Shown one piece after another: positions 8,709 to 17,657 of a DNA stretch of 64,000 nucleotides. Source of the DNA: Chitinophagales bacterium (GTDB lineage: Bacteria; Bacteroidota; Bacteroidia; Chitinophagales; JADJOU01); contig JAEUUY010000010.1 in NCBI GenBank assembly GCA_016787225.1, positions 27,837-91,836 of the forward strand. The letters are read 5' to 3'. The position numbers and the translations under genes are program-made. The first letter of the stretch is position 1, and each line of letters opens with the position of its first letter. The notes beneath the pieces are model-generated. The model was not told where the DNA came from and did no database searches. It saw only the letters and a list, made by a program, of their open reading frames with translations.

Positions 8709-9186
8709 AATAGGACTTCTTTTCCTTTCGACTATCCTTATGATCAATGCTTGTCAGGACTATTCGAAGACTCAGGTAATTCAGCATAGTGATTTTAAGG
8801 TAGCACTTCCGGGCTTTGTAAAACAAGAAGAACTAGCTGAAGACGCTGAGCTGGAATATGCCAATCGATACCGAAACTTCTACGTCGTAGCTTTTATACT
8901 GAAAGATACCGTAGGTCGAGATAGTTTATGGACTCTAACGACAACAAGAATTTCTAAAGGTCTGCTGAATCCTGAGACAGATTCCTCCCATAAAAATGGA
9001 TTTATAGAATCTAGGATCACAGGAAATTTCAAAGATGAAAAAGAAGCTATTTTCTACCGACAAAAATTGATTTATCAAAAAGGAAAAAGTTTATTGCTCA
9101 CGGTCTGGACTAGAGGAAAAGAGCGCAATAAAAACTACGAAGGAGAGATGAACGATATTCTAAACTCATTCAAACCCGTTCCGTGA
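8698..9186 (+). CDS. Hypothetical lipoprotein downstream of gldH
   Basis: The 162-residue product has a lipoprotein signal with lipobox INAC (Cys19). The mature part is a single small alpha/beta domain ending in a segment LLTVWTRGKERN and MNDILNSFKPV, like proteins that assay as PsbP/DUF1795-type folds, but I cannot assign it to a family. Its start overlaps gldH by 11 bases and its stop overlaps the sigma factor start, so the three are translated together. A role in the envelope is inferred from that. Confidence 0.7.
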   Translation: MKNRIGLLFLSTILMINACQDYSKTQVIQHSDFKVALPGFVKQEELAEDAELEYANRYRNFYVVAFILKDTVGRDSLWTLTTTRISKGLLNPETDSSHKNGFIESRITGNFKDEKEAIFYRQKLIYQKGKSLLLTVWTRGKERNKNYEGEMNDILNSFKPVP

Positions 9187-9740
9187 AGCTAGAGGACGAT
9201 AAGATAGTAGCCATGTGCAAAGATGCCGCTCAGGTAGAACTGGGTATTCGGCATCTCATACATAAGTATAAGGAAAAACTTTACTGGCAGATCAAGCGCA
9301 TTGTAGAACATCACGATGATACCGAAGAGGTCTTGCAGAATGTATGGATAAAAATATGGCAAAATATAGCCGCTTTCAAAGGTGAAAGTGCCTTATCTAC
9401 CTGGATTTATAGAATTACCTACAATGAATCTGTCTCCTATATACAGGGTCGAAAAAAACAAAAACTAGCAGACTGGGAGACCTCCGAACCTATGATAGAG
9501 TCTCAGACAGAAGATAAGCTATTTAACAATGAAATCTATGATAGAGAAGAAGTCCTCAAAAGAATAGAAACTGCCATTGAAAAACTGCCCCAGAAACAAA
9601 AACTTATTTTTCACTACCGATACAATGAAGAAATGCCTTATAACCAGATAGCGGAGATTACAGGCACTTCGGAAGGAGCACTCAAAGCCTCTTTCTACCA
9701 TGCAGTCAAAAAAATAGAAGAATTTATTAAAAAGAATTAA
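9183..9740 (+). CDS. ECF RNA polymerase sigma factor
   Basis: A sigma-70 family, extracytoplasmic-function regulator of 185 residues. Region 2 lies at about residues 25-95, with DDTEEVLQNVWIKIW and the -10 recognising STWIYRITYNESVSYI. Region 4 is at about 130-180, with LPQKQKLIFHYRYNEEM and the helix-turn-helix YNQIAEITGTSEGALKASF. The GTG at 9183 is preferred because related proteins carry the extra N-terminal residues; an ATG at 9213 is the alternative. It overlaps the lipoprotein gene before it and is followed by a probable anti-sigma gene. Confidence 0.9.
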   Translation: MKLEDDKIVAMCKDAAQVELGIRHLIHKYKEKLYWQIKRIVEHHDDTEEVLQNVWIKIWQNIAAFKGESALSTWIYRITYNESVSYIQGRKKQKLADWETSEPMIESQTEDKLFNNEIYDREEVLKRIETAIEKLPQKQKLIFHYRYNEEMPYNQIAEITGTSEGALKASFYHAVKKIEEFIKKN

Positions 9741-9815
9741 ACCCAAGAGACTCGAAATTTATCTAATACTTGATAACAAACTAGATTAGAAGCACGGATG
9801 TAAAGAAAAAATGAG

Positions 9816-10253
9816 ATGAACCACGAATTAAAAAAAGAACTTGAAGAACTAAAGTCTCCATTAGCCATGATGGAAAAGCAATATTTTGCCCAGGCAAATG
9901 AGCTACCAAAGAACTATTTCGAAAGGATGGAAGATAGATTTTTTGAACGTTTAAAACAAGAAGAAGTACCGAGAGAGGCAAAACATATAACTATGTTTAA
10001 TAACAAGCGATTCTCCTATGCTATAGCAGCTGTTTCGGCTTTTGCTATTCTTAGCCTAGGGATACTGACTGTTATGAAATCTAGTGAACCTCAACTGAGT
10101 GAAAACGAAGTCAAGACCTATCTGGAAGAGGAAGGCGACTTCTTAGCCATAGAAATGCCGAGCAAAGTAGAGCAGTTCAACAAACTAAGTGAAAGTGAGA
10201 TCCAAGACTATCTCTGCGAAGTAGAAGGCATGAGCTGTGGTCATTTGAATTAA
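9816..10253 (+). CDS. Probable anti-sigma factor, single-pass membrane protein
   Basis: The 145-residue product has a charged cytoplasmic N-terminus (1-65), one membrane helix at about 67-87 and a short acidic periplasmic tail of about 55 residues with two LSExEIxxYL-like repeats. Such a layout directly after an ECF sigma gene is typical of anti-sigma factors. No zinc-binding HxxxCxxC motif is seen, so it is not a classical ZAS domain protein. The role is inferred from position and topology. Confidence 0.65.
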   Translation: MNHELKKELEELKSPLAMMEKQYFAQANELPKNYFERMEDRFFERLKQEEVPREAKHITMFNNKRFSYAIAAVSAFAILSLGILTVMKSSEPQLSENEVKTYLEEEGDFLAIEMPSKVEQFNKLSESEIQDYLCEVEGMSCGHLN

Positions 10254-10278
10254 TCCTTAAAATAAATTAAAAACTATA

Positions 10279-10286
10279 TATCTTTG
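10279..10286 (+). promoter_or_regulatory. Probable -7 box of the Spy-like gene
   Basis: TATCTTTG fits TAnnTTTG and ends 24 bases before the ATG at 10311. It overlaps a TTG at 10284 that would otherwise look like an earlier start, which argues for the ATG. The -33 region has only a weak TTA. Confidence 0.55.
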
Positions 10287-10310
10287 AATCGATACATAAC
10301 AAGAATAAAC

Positions 10311-10688
10311 ATGAAAAGAATACTTATAGCGTTCGGTTTTATTATTTGCGGGCTTAGTCTATCTGCCCAGAATGACAATGTGGCCAATGTAAGAAGAGAT
10401 TTTATGACCAAAGAGCTTCAGCTCACCGCTAGTGAAGCTGATGCCTTTTTTCCAGTCTATAACGAATACATTCAGAAGAAAAAAGAAATTAGACGAGCTC
10501 TGAGACAAGAAGGTCGTAGCTCTGAAAAATCAGTAGATAAAATGATCGATATAGAGCAGGAACTTATCAATCTTCAACGTGAGTATCTGGAGAAATTCCG
10601 AAAAATCCTCCCAGAGAAAAAGGTAGTACAACTTCTCGAAGCCGAGAAAAAATTCAAAACCATGATGGTACAGCAGCTGAGAGACTAG
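10311..10688 (+). CDS. Spy/CpxP-like periplasmic protein
   Basis: The 125-residue product has a Sec signal peptide (residues 1-19, ending SLSAQ) and a mature part that is almost entirely charged alpha helix. A segment LTASEADAFFPVYNEYIQKKKEIRRAL resembles the LTxxQ helix repeats of Spy/CpxP chaperones and metal-resistance sensors of the periplasm. It follows the sigma/anti-sigma pair, so it may be a target or sensor of that stress response. The family call is by pattern only. Confidence 0.6.
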   Translation: MKRILIAFGFIICGLSLSAQNDNVANVRRDFMTKELQLTASEADAFFPVYNEYIQKKKEIRRALRQEGRSSEKSVDKMIDIEQELINLQREYLEKFRKILPEKKVVQLLEAEKKFKTMMVQQLRD

Positions 10689-10828
10689 TCTCTGCGCAGT
10701 GCCTCTCCCCTTTTATTATATAGCTTTACTGCTGATATTTCGATAAGTATAAACTGAATGTTTACACTTTTTTTTTGCGCATAGCATGATAAAAATATTT
10801 TATACTGTGTGGAATTCTGTAATAGTCC

Positions 10829-10846
10829 TCCCGATAGCTATCGGGA
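10829..10846. repeat. 18-bp perfect palindrome
   Basis: TCCCGATAGCTATCGGGA reads the same on both strands. It lies in the 289-base gap between the Spy-like gene and the next lipoprotein gene. Palindromes of this form are common as dispersed intergenic repeats in Bacteroidota genomes. No T-tract follows, so a terminator is less likely. The rest of the gap holds the promoter listed next and nothing else I recognise. Confidence 0.6.
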
Positions 10847-10933
10847 CGCTAGGCTCCAATGGACTAAACACAATTCACATGGGTATTTACCACTCTCTAT
10901 ATATAGTACACATAGGAGTATTTATATGTAAGA

Positions 10934-10962
10934 TTGGTATTACAGAATAATTGCTATTTTTG
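10934..10962 (+). promoter_or_regulatory. Promoter of the 10978 lipoprotein gene
   Basis: TTG at 10934-10936, an 18-base spacer and TATTTTTG at 10955-10962 match the phylum consensus. The ATG follows 15 bases later, so the upstream TTG at 10951 cannot be the start. Confidence 0.6.
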
Positions 10963-10977
10963 TTCAAATTGAATATA

Positions 10978-11817
10978 ATGAAACATTTAGTCATTCTGCT
11001 TTCCATATTAGCTCTAAACGGTTGTGCCCAACCAAATCTAGTTTTTGACAAGCGATTTGTCGAATGCGAAGACAAATGGGTTGCATTCAGTAAAGATGAA
11101 GAAGACACCTATACATATGGTTTCATTTATATTGATGCACAAGCTGGATTGACGTTTAACAAAGAAGGTAGATTCAAATATAATAAACTCAATGCTATAG
11201 AAGTTGAAAAAATAACAGGATCCAGTATCAAAGCAAGATTGAAACCTAATAACGTAAAGGTTGCTATAATACCATCAACTATATTTAAAGACTTACAAAT
11301 AGAAGAGTATCCAGATTGGCTAAAATTTTACAAAACGGATACCGGCACTGTCAAAAGGCTCTATAACTGGGGATATATGTATAATGGCTGGGGAGAATGT
11401 AAAAAAGCATTGAGCTTTTTGGAGAAAGCTAAAACACTGGAGCCCGAATATAAAGGCCTAAACGTAGAGTTAGCCTATTCATATAATTGCTTAAATCAAT
11501 ATGACAAAGCAGAAAAAGTTTTAGAATTGGATGTCATTAAATATCCACAGGACGCATATATCAATAAAGAATATATCTATACCCTTTCAAAGAATCATCA
11601 AATAGACCTCGCTTGTCAGCATTTTTCTAAAACAAAAACAATATTAAAAGATAAACAGTATCATGCGGAGAATTGCTATAATATCATGCAATACTATTAT
11701 GAAAATAAGGACAAAATAAATTTTATAAAATGGTATAAAGAGCTCGAAAATTGGGAAATCACAAATGAACTGATTAGAACCTATGCAGATAGTATGAAGA
11801 AAAATTTAGAAAAGTAA
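10978..11817 (+). CDS. Lipoprotein with TPR-like repeats
   Basis: The 279-residue product starts with a lipoprotein signal (lipobox LNGC, Cys16). From about residue 125 it carries two or three tetratricopeptide-like helical pairs, for example NWGYMYNGWGECKKALSFL and ELAYSYNCLNQYDKAEKVL, a scaffold for protein contacts. The N-terminal half is probably beta rich and unrecognised. I placed the start at the ATG at 10978 because a promoter covers the upstream TTG. The function is unknown; an outer-membrane or periplasmic location is inferred. Confidence 0.7.
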   Translation: MKHLVILLSILALNGCAQPNLVFDKRFVECEDKWVAFSKDEEDTYTYGFIYIDAQAGLTFNKEGRFKYNKLNAIEVEKITGSSIKARLKPNNVKVAIIPSTIFKDLQIEEYPDWLKFYKTDTGTVKRLYNWGYMYNGWGECKKALSFLEKAKTLEPEYKGLNVELAYSYNCLNQYDKAEKVLELDVIKYPQDAYINKEYIYTLSKNHQIDLACQHFSKTKTILKDKQYHAENCYNIMQYYYENKDKINFIKWYKELENWEITNELIRTYADSMKKNLEK

Positions 11818-11890
11818 AGTACTGAATTTTGCTCATATCGTCTATTGTTAACGCTTGATAAAACTATCACTAACTATAATACACAATTTA

Positions 11891-12985
11891 ATGGAAAACA
11901 TTTTTAAAGATTATGAAAAAACAATTAAGAAAAAACATAGTATTGCTTTTACACCTAACTATAAAGAAGAATTTAAAACGACCGTCAATAACACTCTTTT
12001 TGTTGCTATTGCAGAAATTGTCGTTGAAAAACTCGGCTGGGATTTAGTTTATAAAGATGATAACAACATTGAAGCAAAGCGCAGCGAAAAAAGCATGGGA
12101 ATGGAACGCTGGACAGAGGCTATATCAGCAAGTTATAATTTTGGGAATATACTGGTAAAAAGTGAGAGCCTGGGAAGTGAAGTTTGGGATCTTGGCCGAA
12201 ATTCCAAAAGGGTAAAATTATTTATATATGCATTTGAGAAAACCTTAAAAAGCTTCGATAACGAATCATTAAAAAAACTCGAAAAGGAAAATGAGAAAAA
12301 GAAGAACTGGGACGATTATGTTATTCCAGATAAATTACCAAACCCAGTTAAACCTAAAACTCCAAATATAATCATACCAATTATTGGAGGAATCATAGTT
12401 TCAATAATTCTTGGCTACATATTAGCTTTTGTTTCATTAAAAGGAATTTATGTTATTTTATTATTTGAGTTTTTAGTTGCATCTATTATTGCATTTATAA
12501 TGAAATTCTTAATAAAACTTTCAAATTATACCAACTTTGATATCTTACAATATTTACTGGCAGGAATGATCATTCTTATTTATTTTTTAAACCAGTATTT
12601 TCAATATGACATCGTTTTGAGTGAAAATAATTTTGATGGATTTTCATTTTTCGAGTTTATAAAATTGAGAATGTCCCAAGGATTGACAATAAAGAATTTG
12701 AATACTGGTTGGTTTGGTTTAGTCATTAGCTGGTTAATACAATTAGGATTGACAGGTCTTTTCCTTTATTTAGGAATTGTCAGAGTATTGACACAATATG
12801 TTATTGAAAGAGTTCCTGGTGAAGTTATTGATTTTGCTTTTTATCATTTGATGAAAGATAAGACAGAAGAAGAAATTAGAACAGAGCTAGCTAAAAAAGG
12901 TTGGTCAGATAGTATCAATCAGGATGAAGTATTCGAAGCGATTGTAGGACTACAGGATGCTACAGAAATAAATAGAATAAAATAA
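11891..12985 (+). CDS. Hypothetical multi-pass membrane protein
   Basis: The 364-residue product has a soluble N-terminal domain (about 1-140) with a motif GMERWTEAISASYNFGNILVKSE, then about five membrane helices between residues 160 and 310, and a cytoplasmic C-terminal tail with KTEEEIRTELAKKGWSDSINQDEVF. The tail resembles short helical segments found at the ends of other Bacteroidota membrane proteins, where the local fold is unknown. I do not recognise the family. The ATG at 11891 is chosen over the upstream TTG at 11855. It may be co-transcribed with the next gene (58-base gap). Confidence 0.65.
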   Translation: MENIFKDYEKTIKKKHSIAFTPNYKEEFKTTVNNTLFVAIAEIVVEKLGWDLVYKDDNNIEAKRSEKSMGMERWTEAISASYNFGNILVKSESLGSEVWDLGRNSKRVKLFIYAFEKTLKSFDNESLKKLEKENEKKKNWDDYVIPDKLPNPVKPKTPNIIIPIIGGIIVSIILGYILAFVSLKGIYVILLFEFLVASIIAFIMKFLIKLSNYTNFDILQYLLAGMIILIYFLNQYFQYDIVLSENNFDGFSFFEFIKLRMSQGLTIKNLNTGWFGLVISWLIQLGLTGLFLYLGIVRVLTQYVIERVPGEVIDFAFYHLMKDKTEEEIRTELAKKGWSDSINQDEVFEAIVGLQDATEINRIK

Positions 12986-13043
12986 CAACAAAGTAGCCAG
13001 ATCTAAATTAACAGACAATAATTAACATCTTAAAAAATAATCC

Positions 13044-13634
13044 ATGAAAAGAAATACCATTTTATCTATTCTTATAATTGTGATAAATATCTGCTTAGGA
13101 CAAACGAAGGATGCAAATAATTATATAATTTTTTATGAAGAATCAAATACTGCTATGTATTTCAAAATGGGTAACAGTGCCCATTTGGACTATTACCTTC
13201 CTGATAAAGTTAAATTTGGAGAATTTGAGTATTATGCAAAAATTAGACATTATACCTGGGGAAAAATAGATACCACCTACTATAGAGAAGATGATGAAAA
13301 TTATTATCACTATGATCACAGGATAAATAAAGAATCTATTGTGTTGCCAAAAAAAGTTACCTTGGGTCAAAAATGGCTAGAAGCAGATAGCAGTTGGTGC
13401 TACGAGATTATAGGAATTGATAAGCAACTTCAAACCCCAGCAAGGAACTATGAAGACTTAATTGTAATTGAATGTATTCAACTGACAGGAAGAGATAAAT
13501 TAAAGAGTAAGGAATACCATTTGCACTATGCCAATGGAATAGGACTAATTGGAAGTGAAACTAATGGGAAATTAACCAGCTATTTAGCTGAGGTAAAAAA
13601 GAGCGCGAAAGAAGGAGAAAAAATAGGGAAGTAA
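13044..13634 (+). CDS. Hypothetical secreted protein
   Basis: The 196-residue product has a Sec signal peptide (residues 1-19, ending CLGQ). The mature part is rich in Tyr and beta strand. Its C-terminal half, with LPKKVTLGQKW, a Trp-Cys strand and LQTPARNYEDLIVIECI, has the layout of a recurrent Bacteroidota secreted domain in which a long strand pair precedes a short loop, but no function is assigned to it. The C-terminus is Lys rich. No partner gene is evident. Confidence 0.65.
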   Translation: MKRNTILSILIIVINICLGQTKDANNYIIFYEESNTAMYFKMGNSAHLDYYLPDKVKFGEFEYYAKIRHYTWGKIDTTYYREDDENYYHYDHRINKESIVLPKKVTLGQKWLEADSSWCYEIIGIDKQLQTPARNYEDLIVIECIQLTGRDKLKSKEYHLHYANGIGLIGSETNGKLTSYLAEVKKSAKEGEKIGK

Positions 13635-13722
13635 AAATCAGAAATCAATGATTCGCGAATTAGTCTCTATACTGATCAAAGAGATGAGAAACTCATTTAT
13701 CTCGGAAGTATGACTTTTAAAT

Positions 13723-14979
13723 TCACGAACGACTTATAGAATCTACACTCACCAGCGTCAGCTCCGTAATCTCTGGTCGGATACCTACCCTACCAGGATA
13801 ACCGATATAGCCAAAGCCACGGTTGACATAAATATGCTGATCGGCTTCAGAATACAGCCCAGCCCATTGTTTATAGAACCATTGTACAGGTGAGAATCGA
13901 AACCATTTATTTTCTACCCCAAACTGCATACCATGGGTATGTCCGCTAAGGGTGAGTTGAATATCCTGATATTGCGCTCTCACTTGCGCATCCCAGTGGC
14001 TAGGATCATGAGAAAGAAGTATTTTAGTACCGATATTTTCTACCCCTTGATACGCTTTTTTCAAGTCACCCTGACGGGTAAAATGCATCTTGGCTCCCCA
14101 GTTCTCTACGCCTATCAAAGCTAGTTTTTCACCTTTGATATCGAGTATTCGGTTTTCATTGCACAGCAAATCCCAATTCGTTTGCTTATGGTAATCTTTT
14201 AAGGTTTGGAAATTTTCTTCTTTAAATGCAGGTGTTTCCCATGGAATATAGTCGCCATAGTCATGATTGCCTAGGATAGAAAACTGTCCGTATTTGGCTT
14301 TAATTTGCTGAAATACTTCTATAAAAGGTTCGTATTCGGAGGCTTTATTATTCACCAAATCTCCAGTGAAGAAAAATAAATCGGGCTTCAAAGAATTGAT
14401 AAGGTCCACTGCATTTTTTAGTGGTGTCTTATCTGAAAAACTACCTGCATGAATATCGGACAACTGAACAATTTTAAGACCTTCTAGTGCAGATGGCAAA
14501 TTTTTGATAGGTACTCGAATCTTCCATATTTGGTAATCATGGGCTGTTTTAACCATACCGTGAATAAATGCCAGAAAGGGTAAGCCTGCTACGCCTAGAA
14601 AAACGGAATCTAGAAATTGTCTGCGACTGGTATGTAATTCTTTACTCGGCTTGACTATGGTATTATAAAGAAAACTCAAAAAACGAGTTCCGTCTTCTAT
14701 TAGAAGAAATAGAACTAAAATCAGCTTGGAAACAAATATTCCCATGAAAATACCTGTCATAAAGCGAGTCACTGGCGTGCTATGTTCTCTGAAATTAAAT
14801 ATCAACGCAAGAATAAAATAAATAATCACAAAGGCTGTCAAGCCAAAATAAATGAAGTAAGCCAGATTTTTAGTTTTCTCCGAAGAGTTTTGAAAGGCTG
14901 CCCGCACAGCACTATAACCATAATAGTCTATGACTAGAGTGATAGCTAATATTATCCAAGGGATTAAACTTCTAGTCAT
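13723..14979 (-). CDS. Metallophosphoesterase, membrane anchored
   Basis: The 418-residue product starts with about four membrane helices (residues 5-115) and continues with a calcineurin-like phosphoesterase domain. All metal-binding motifs are present in order: QLSDIHAGSF, TGDLVNN, LGNHDYGDY, LLSHDPSHW and LSGHTHG. The nearest well-known relative is YkuE-type phosphodiesterase, for which lipid or nucleotide substrates are suggested, so the substrate here is open. It is divergent from the M1 peptidase gene with only 26 bases between them. Confidence 0.85.
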   Translation of the reverse strand: MTRSLIPWIILAITLVIDYYGYSAVRAAFQNSSEKTKNLAYFIYFGLTAFVIIYFILALIFNFREHSTPVTRFMTGIFMGIFVSKLILVLFLLIEDGTRFLSFLYNTIVKPSKELHTSRRQFLDSVFLGVAGLPFLAFIHGMVKTAHDYQIWKIRVPIKNLPSALEGLKIVQLSDIHAGSFSDKTPLKNAVDLINSLKPDLFFFTGDLVNNKASEYEPFIEVFQQIKAKYGQFSILGNHDYGDYIPWETPAFKEENFQTLKDYHKQTNWDLLCNENRILDIKGEKLALIGVENWGAKMHFTRQGDLKKAYQGVENIGTKILLSHDPSHWDAQVRAQYQDIQLTLSGHTHGMQFGVENKWFRFSPVQWFYKQWAGLYSEADQHIYVNRGFGYIGYPGRVGIRPEITELTLVSVDSISRS

Positions 14980-14987
14980 TATTTTTG
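14980..14987 (+). promoter_or_regulatory. Probable -7 box of the M1 peptidase gene
   Basis: TATTTTTG fits TAnnTTTG and ends 18 bases before the ATG at 15006. It overlaps the TTG at 14985 that begins a longer frame, which argues for the ATG. No clear -33 TTG is seen. Confidence 0.45.
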
Positions 14988-15005
14988 AGAAATATAAAAT
15001 CTGTT

Positions 15006-16673
15006 ATGAGTCAATATCCGATAAGAACATTCATCCTATTGCTTTGGTTTCAAATTTTACCATTATTAGCATTCTGCCAGCTGCTCAAAGAAAAGAAGGA
15101 ATACACGCGATATGATAGTTTACTAGGAACTATCACTCCTAGTCGTGCATATGACGTGACTCATTATAAGCTCAGCCTGGATATCGATCTAGAAAAGAAA
15201 AAGATTTCGGGTAGTTCACGCATGGAGTTTATCAGCCAAGATAAAATGGATAGTCTGCAAATAGATCTCTTCGATAATTATGAAGTACAGGAAATAACAA
15301 TAGAAGGCATAGCTTGCAAATACCGAAGAGATAAGAATCACCTATATATAGCTACTAAAAATATAATCAAAGAAAGCAACAGTTATACACTCAGCATCAA
15401 GTACCATGGCATTCCACCTGAGGCTAAAAGAGCGCCATGGGATGGAGGATTTGTATGGAAAAAAGATAGTTTGAATAGACACTGGGTAGGTGTAGCCTGC
15501 CAAGGATTGGGTGCTTCTAGTTGGTGGCCATGCAAAGACCATTGGTCTGATGAACCAGACAGAGGTATAGAAATAAGTCTCACAGTACCAGATTCATACA
15601 AAGCAGTCTCTAATGGAAAGCTTATTTCACAACAAAAACTACCCAATGGTAAGTCCGAATGGAAATGGAAAGTGACTCAGCCCATAAATCTCTATGATGT
15701 GACCCTAAATATAGCACACTATAAAAGCATTAATCAGGTCTACACTTCAAAAGTCCATGGCAAAAATTTGAATATGGCATTTTGGGTTTTGGACTACAAT
15801 CTGGAAAAAGCAAAAAAGCACTTCCAGCAGGTTATTCCTATGTTAGACTGCTACGAAGCAAAATTAGGACCTTATCCGTTTTATGAAGACGGCTATCAAT
15901 TAGTAGAGACGTCTTACCTCGGCATGGAGCACCAGAGTTGTGTAGCCTATGGCAATAAGTATTTCAGCGGTTATCTTGGCAATAAAAATTATACGGGAGG
16001 TCACGATTTTGACTATATCATTATTCATGAAACCGGACATGAATGGTTTGGCAATAACATCACTGCAGCGGATAATGCTGATATGTGGATACACGAAGCT
16101 CTCACTACATACGCAGAGAGTATATATGCGGAATGCGCCTATGGACCCGGTTCTGGGGACGCCTATATGAACAATATGAAAAGACGCGTCAAAAATCTAA
16201 AGCCTATTCAGGGTGACTATGGAGTGGCCAAAGAAGGAGATGGTGACATGTATGCTAAAGGTGCTCTCTTCTTCCACACCCTCAAATATCAGATCAATAA
16301 TGAGCAAGTGTGGAATTTTATATTGAAAGATATTGGCAAGACCTTTGGGAAACGCACCACAAATTATCAAGATATCGTACAATATTTTAATAAGATAACG
16401 AAACGTCAACTGGACCCACTCTTTAGTGCCTATCTTCAATATGCCGATATCCCTCAAGTAAAAAAAGAAGAAATCAAAGCAACAGGAATCAAAACTATAA
16501 CCTTGACACTGAGTCATGAACGAAAAGATCTCAGTCTGCGAATATATTATAAAGTAGATGGCAAAGAAAGTCAGGTTTTATTGGAAAATTCCAAACCATT
16601 TACTTTGAAAATGCCTTTAAATACTAATTTTGAATTAAATGAAGATAAAGTCTATTTTAAGTTTAAAGATTAG
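15006..16673 (+). CDS. M1 family metallopeptidase
   Basis: Gluzincin aminopeptidase, 555 residues, with a Sec signal peptide (about residues 7-25), so it probably acts in the periplasm or outside the cell. The zinc site is complete: HETGH at 341-345 with Glu364 as third ligand, matching HExxH-x18-E. The exopeptidase motif usually written GAMEN is here GMEH in the segment SYLGMEHQS. It is shorter than full-length M1 enzymes and seems to lack the large C-terminal helical domain, as in other short Bacteroidota members. Confidence 0.9.
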   Translation: MSQYPIRTFILLLWFQILPLLAFCQLLKEKKEYTRYDSLLGTITPSRAYDVTHYKLSLDIDLEKKKISGSSRMEFISQDKMDSLQIDLFDNYEVQEITIEGIACKYRRDKNHLYIATKNIIKESNSYTLSIKYHGIPPEAKRAPWDGGFVWKKDSLNRHWVGVACQGLGASSWWPCKDHWSDEPDRGIEISLTVPDSYKAVSNGKLISQQKLPNGKSEWKWKVTQPINLYDVTLNIAHYKSINQVYTSKVHGKNLNMAFWVLDYNLEKAKKHFQQVIPMLDCYEAKLGPYPFYEDGYQLVETSYLGMEHQSCVAYGNKYFSGYLGNKNYTGGHDFDYIIIHETGHEWFGNNITAADNADMWIHEALTTYAESIYAECAYGPGSGDAYMNNMKRRVKNLKPIQGDYGVAKEGDGDMYAKGALFFHTLKYQINNEQVWNFILKDIGKTFGKRTTNYQDIVQYFNKITKRQLDPLFSAYLQYADIPQVKKEEIKATGIKTITLTLSHERKDLSLRIYYKVDGKESQVLLENSKPFTLKMPLNTNFELNEDKVYFKFKD

Positions 16674-16742
16674 AAGCAATTTAGATACAATTGATTCTTT
16701 TTCTTACACTTAGGATGCGTAATAAATATAAAAAAAAACATG

Positions 16743-16750
16743 TACATTTG
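16743..16750 (+). promoter_or_regulatory. Probable -7 box of accD
   Basis: TACATTTG fits TAnnTTTG and ends 19 bases before the accD ATG. The same octamer precedes accA on the other strand at 23958-23965. The -33 region is weak. Confidence 0.5.
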
Positions 16751-16769
16751 CATCTATAAAACGTGAGAT

Positions 16770-17651
16770 ATGGAATTTGAATATCAAGAAAATACGGAAA
16801 AGACAAAATGGTGGCAGCGCCTCAAGAAAAATATCAATACAGAGACGACCGATAAGCTAGAGACTCCCGATGGTGTATGGTATAGTTGTAAAAAGTGTCG
16901 TGCGACCATTCCATTCAAAGACTATGAAAATAATCTCTGGTGCTGCACGAAATGTCAAGCAACTGGTCGAATTGGTTCTGAAGAATATTTCTCTATTTTC
17001 TTTGATGATAATCAAGTAGAGGTTTTATTTGAAAATATTGTAGCGTCCGATAAGCTAGAATTTGTCGATGAAAAACCTTATCCTGTGAGATTAAAGTCAG
17101 CTATAAAAAATACTGGTCTGACCGAAGCAATACGTGTAGGTATAGGTAAAATCGATAGCATCAGTACCGTCATAGCCTGTATGGATTTTGCCTTTATCGG
17201 TGGCTCTATGGGTTCGGTCGTCGGTGAGCGAATAGCTAAGGGAATAGATAAGGCTATTGAAACGAAATCAGCTTTTATGATTATTTCTAAATCAGGTGGC
17301 GCACGTATGATGGAGAGTGCCTTTTCGCTTATGCAAATGGCTAAAACCTCCGCAAAATTGACTCAATTGGCTGCGGCTAAGCTGCCATATATTTCATTTA
17401 TGACCGACCCTACTACAGGTGGTGTTTCTGCTAGCTATGCCATGTTAGGCGATATCAATATTGCTGAACCTGGAGCCTTGATAGGATTCGCAGGACCACG
17501 AGTCGTAAAAGAAACGATTAAAAAAGAGCTTCCCAAAGGATTTCAAATGTCAGAATCTTTGCTGGAAAATGGTTTTTTAGATTTCATATCTGAGCGAAAA
17601 GATTTGAAGGACAAGGTAGCTAAATCGCTCAAATTCTTCATGCATAAATAA
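16770..17651 (+). CDS. accD: Acetyl-CoA carboxylase carboxyltransferase subunit beta
   Basis: AccD forms with AccA the carboxyltransferase that moves CO2 from carboxybiotin to acetyl-CoA, giving malonyl-CoA for fatty acid synthesis. The 293-residue product has the N-terminal zinc ribbon with Cys40, Cys43, Cys59 and Cys62. The crotonase-fold core has KSGGARMMESAFSLMQMAK and DPTTGGVSASYAMLGD. Its partner accA lies 5.3 kb downstream on the other strand. The two have the same -7 octamer. Confidence 0.96.
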   Translation: MEFEYQENTEKTKWWQRLKKNINTETTDKLETPDGVWYSCKKCRATIPFKDYENNLWCCTKCQATGRIGSEEYFSIFFDDNQVEVLFENIVASDKLEFVDEKPYPVRLKSAIKNTGLTEAIRVGIGKIDSISTVIACMDFAFIGGSMGSVVGERIAKGIDKAIETKSAFMIISKSGGARMMESAFSLMQMAKTSAKLTQLAAAKLPYISFMTDPTTGGVSASYAMLGDINIAEPGALIGFAGPRVVKETIKKELPKGFQMSESLLENGFLDFISERKDLKDKVAKSLKFFMHK

Positions 17652-17657
17652 AAGGAA

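Noticed and set aside
10829..10846. Palindrome as a terminator of the sigma module.
   Set aside because: No T-tract on either side and it is 141 bases after the stop; better explained as a dispersed palindrome.
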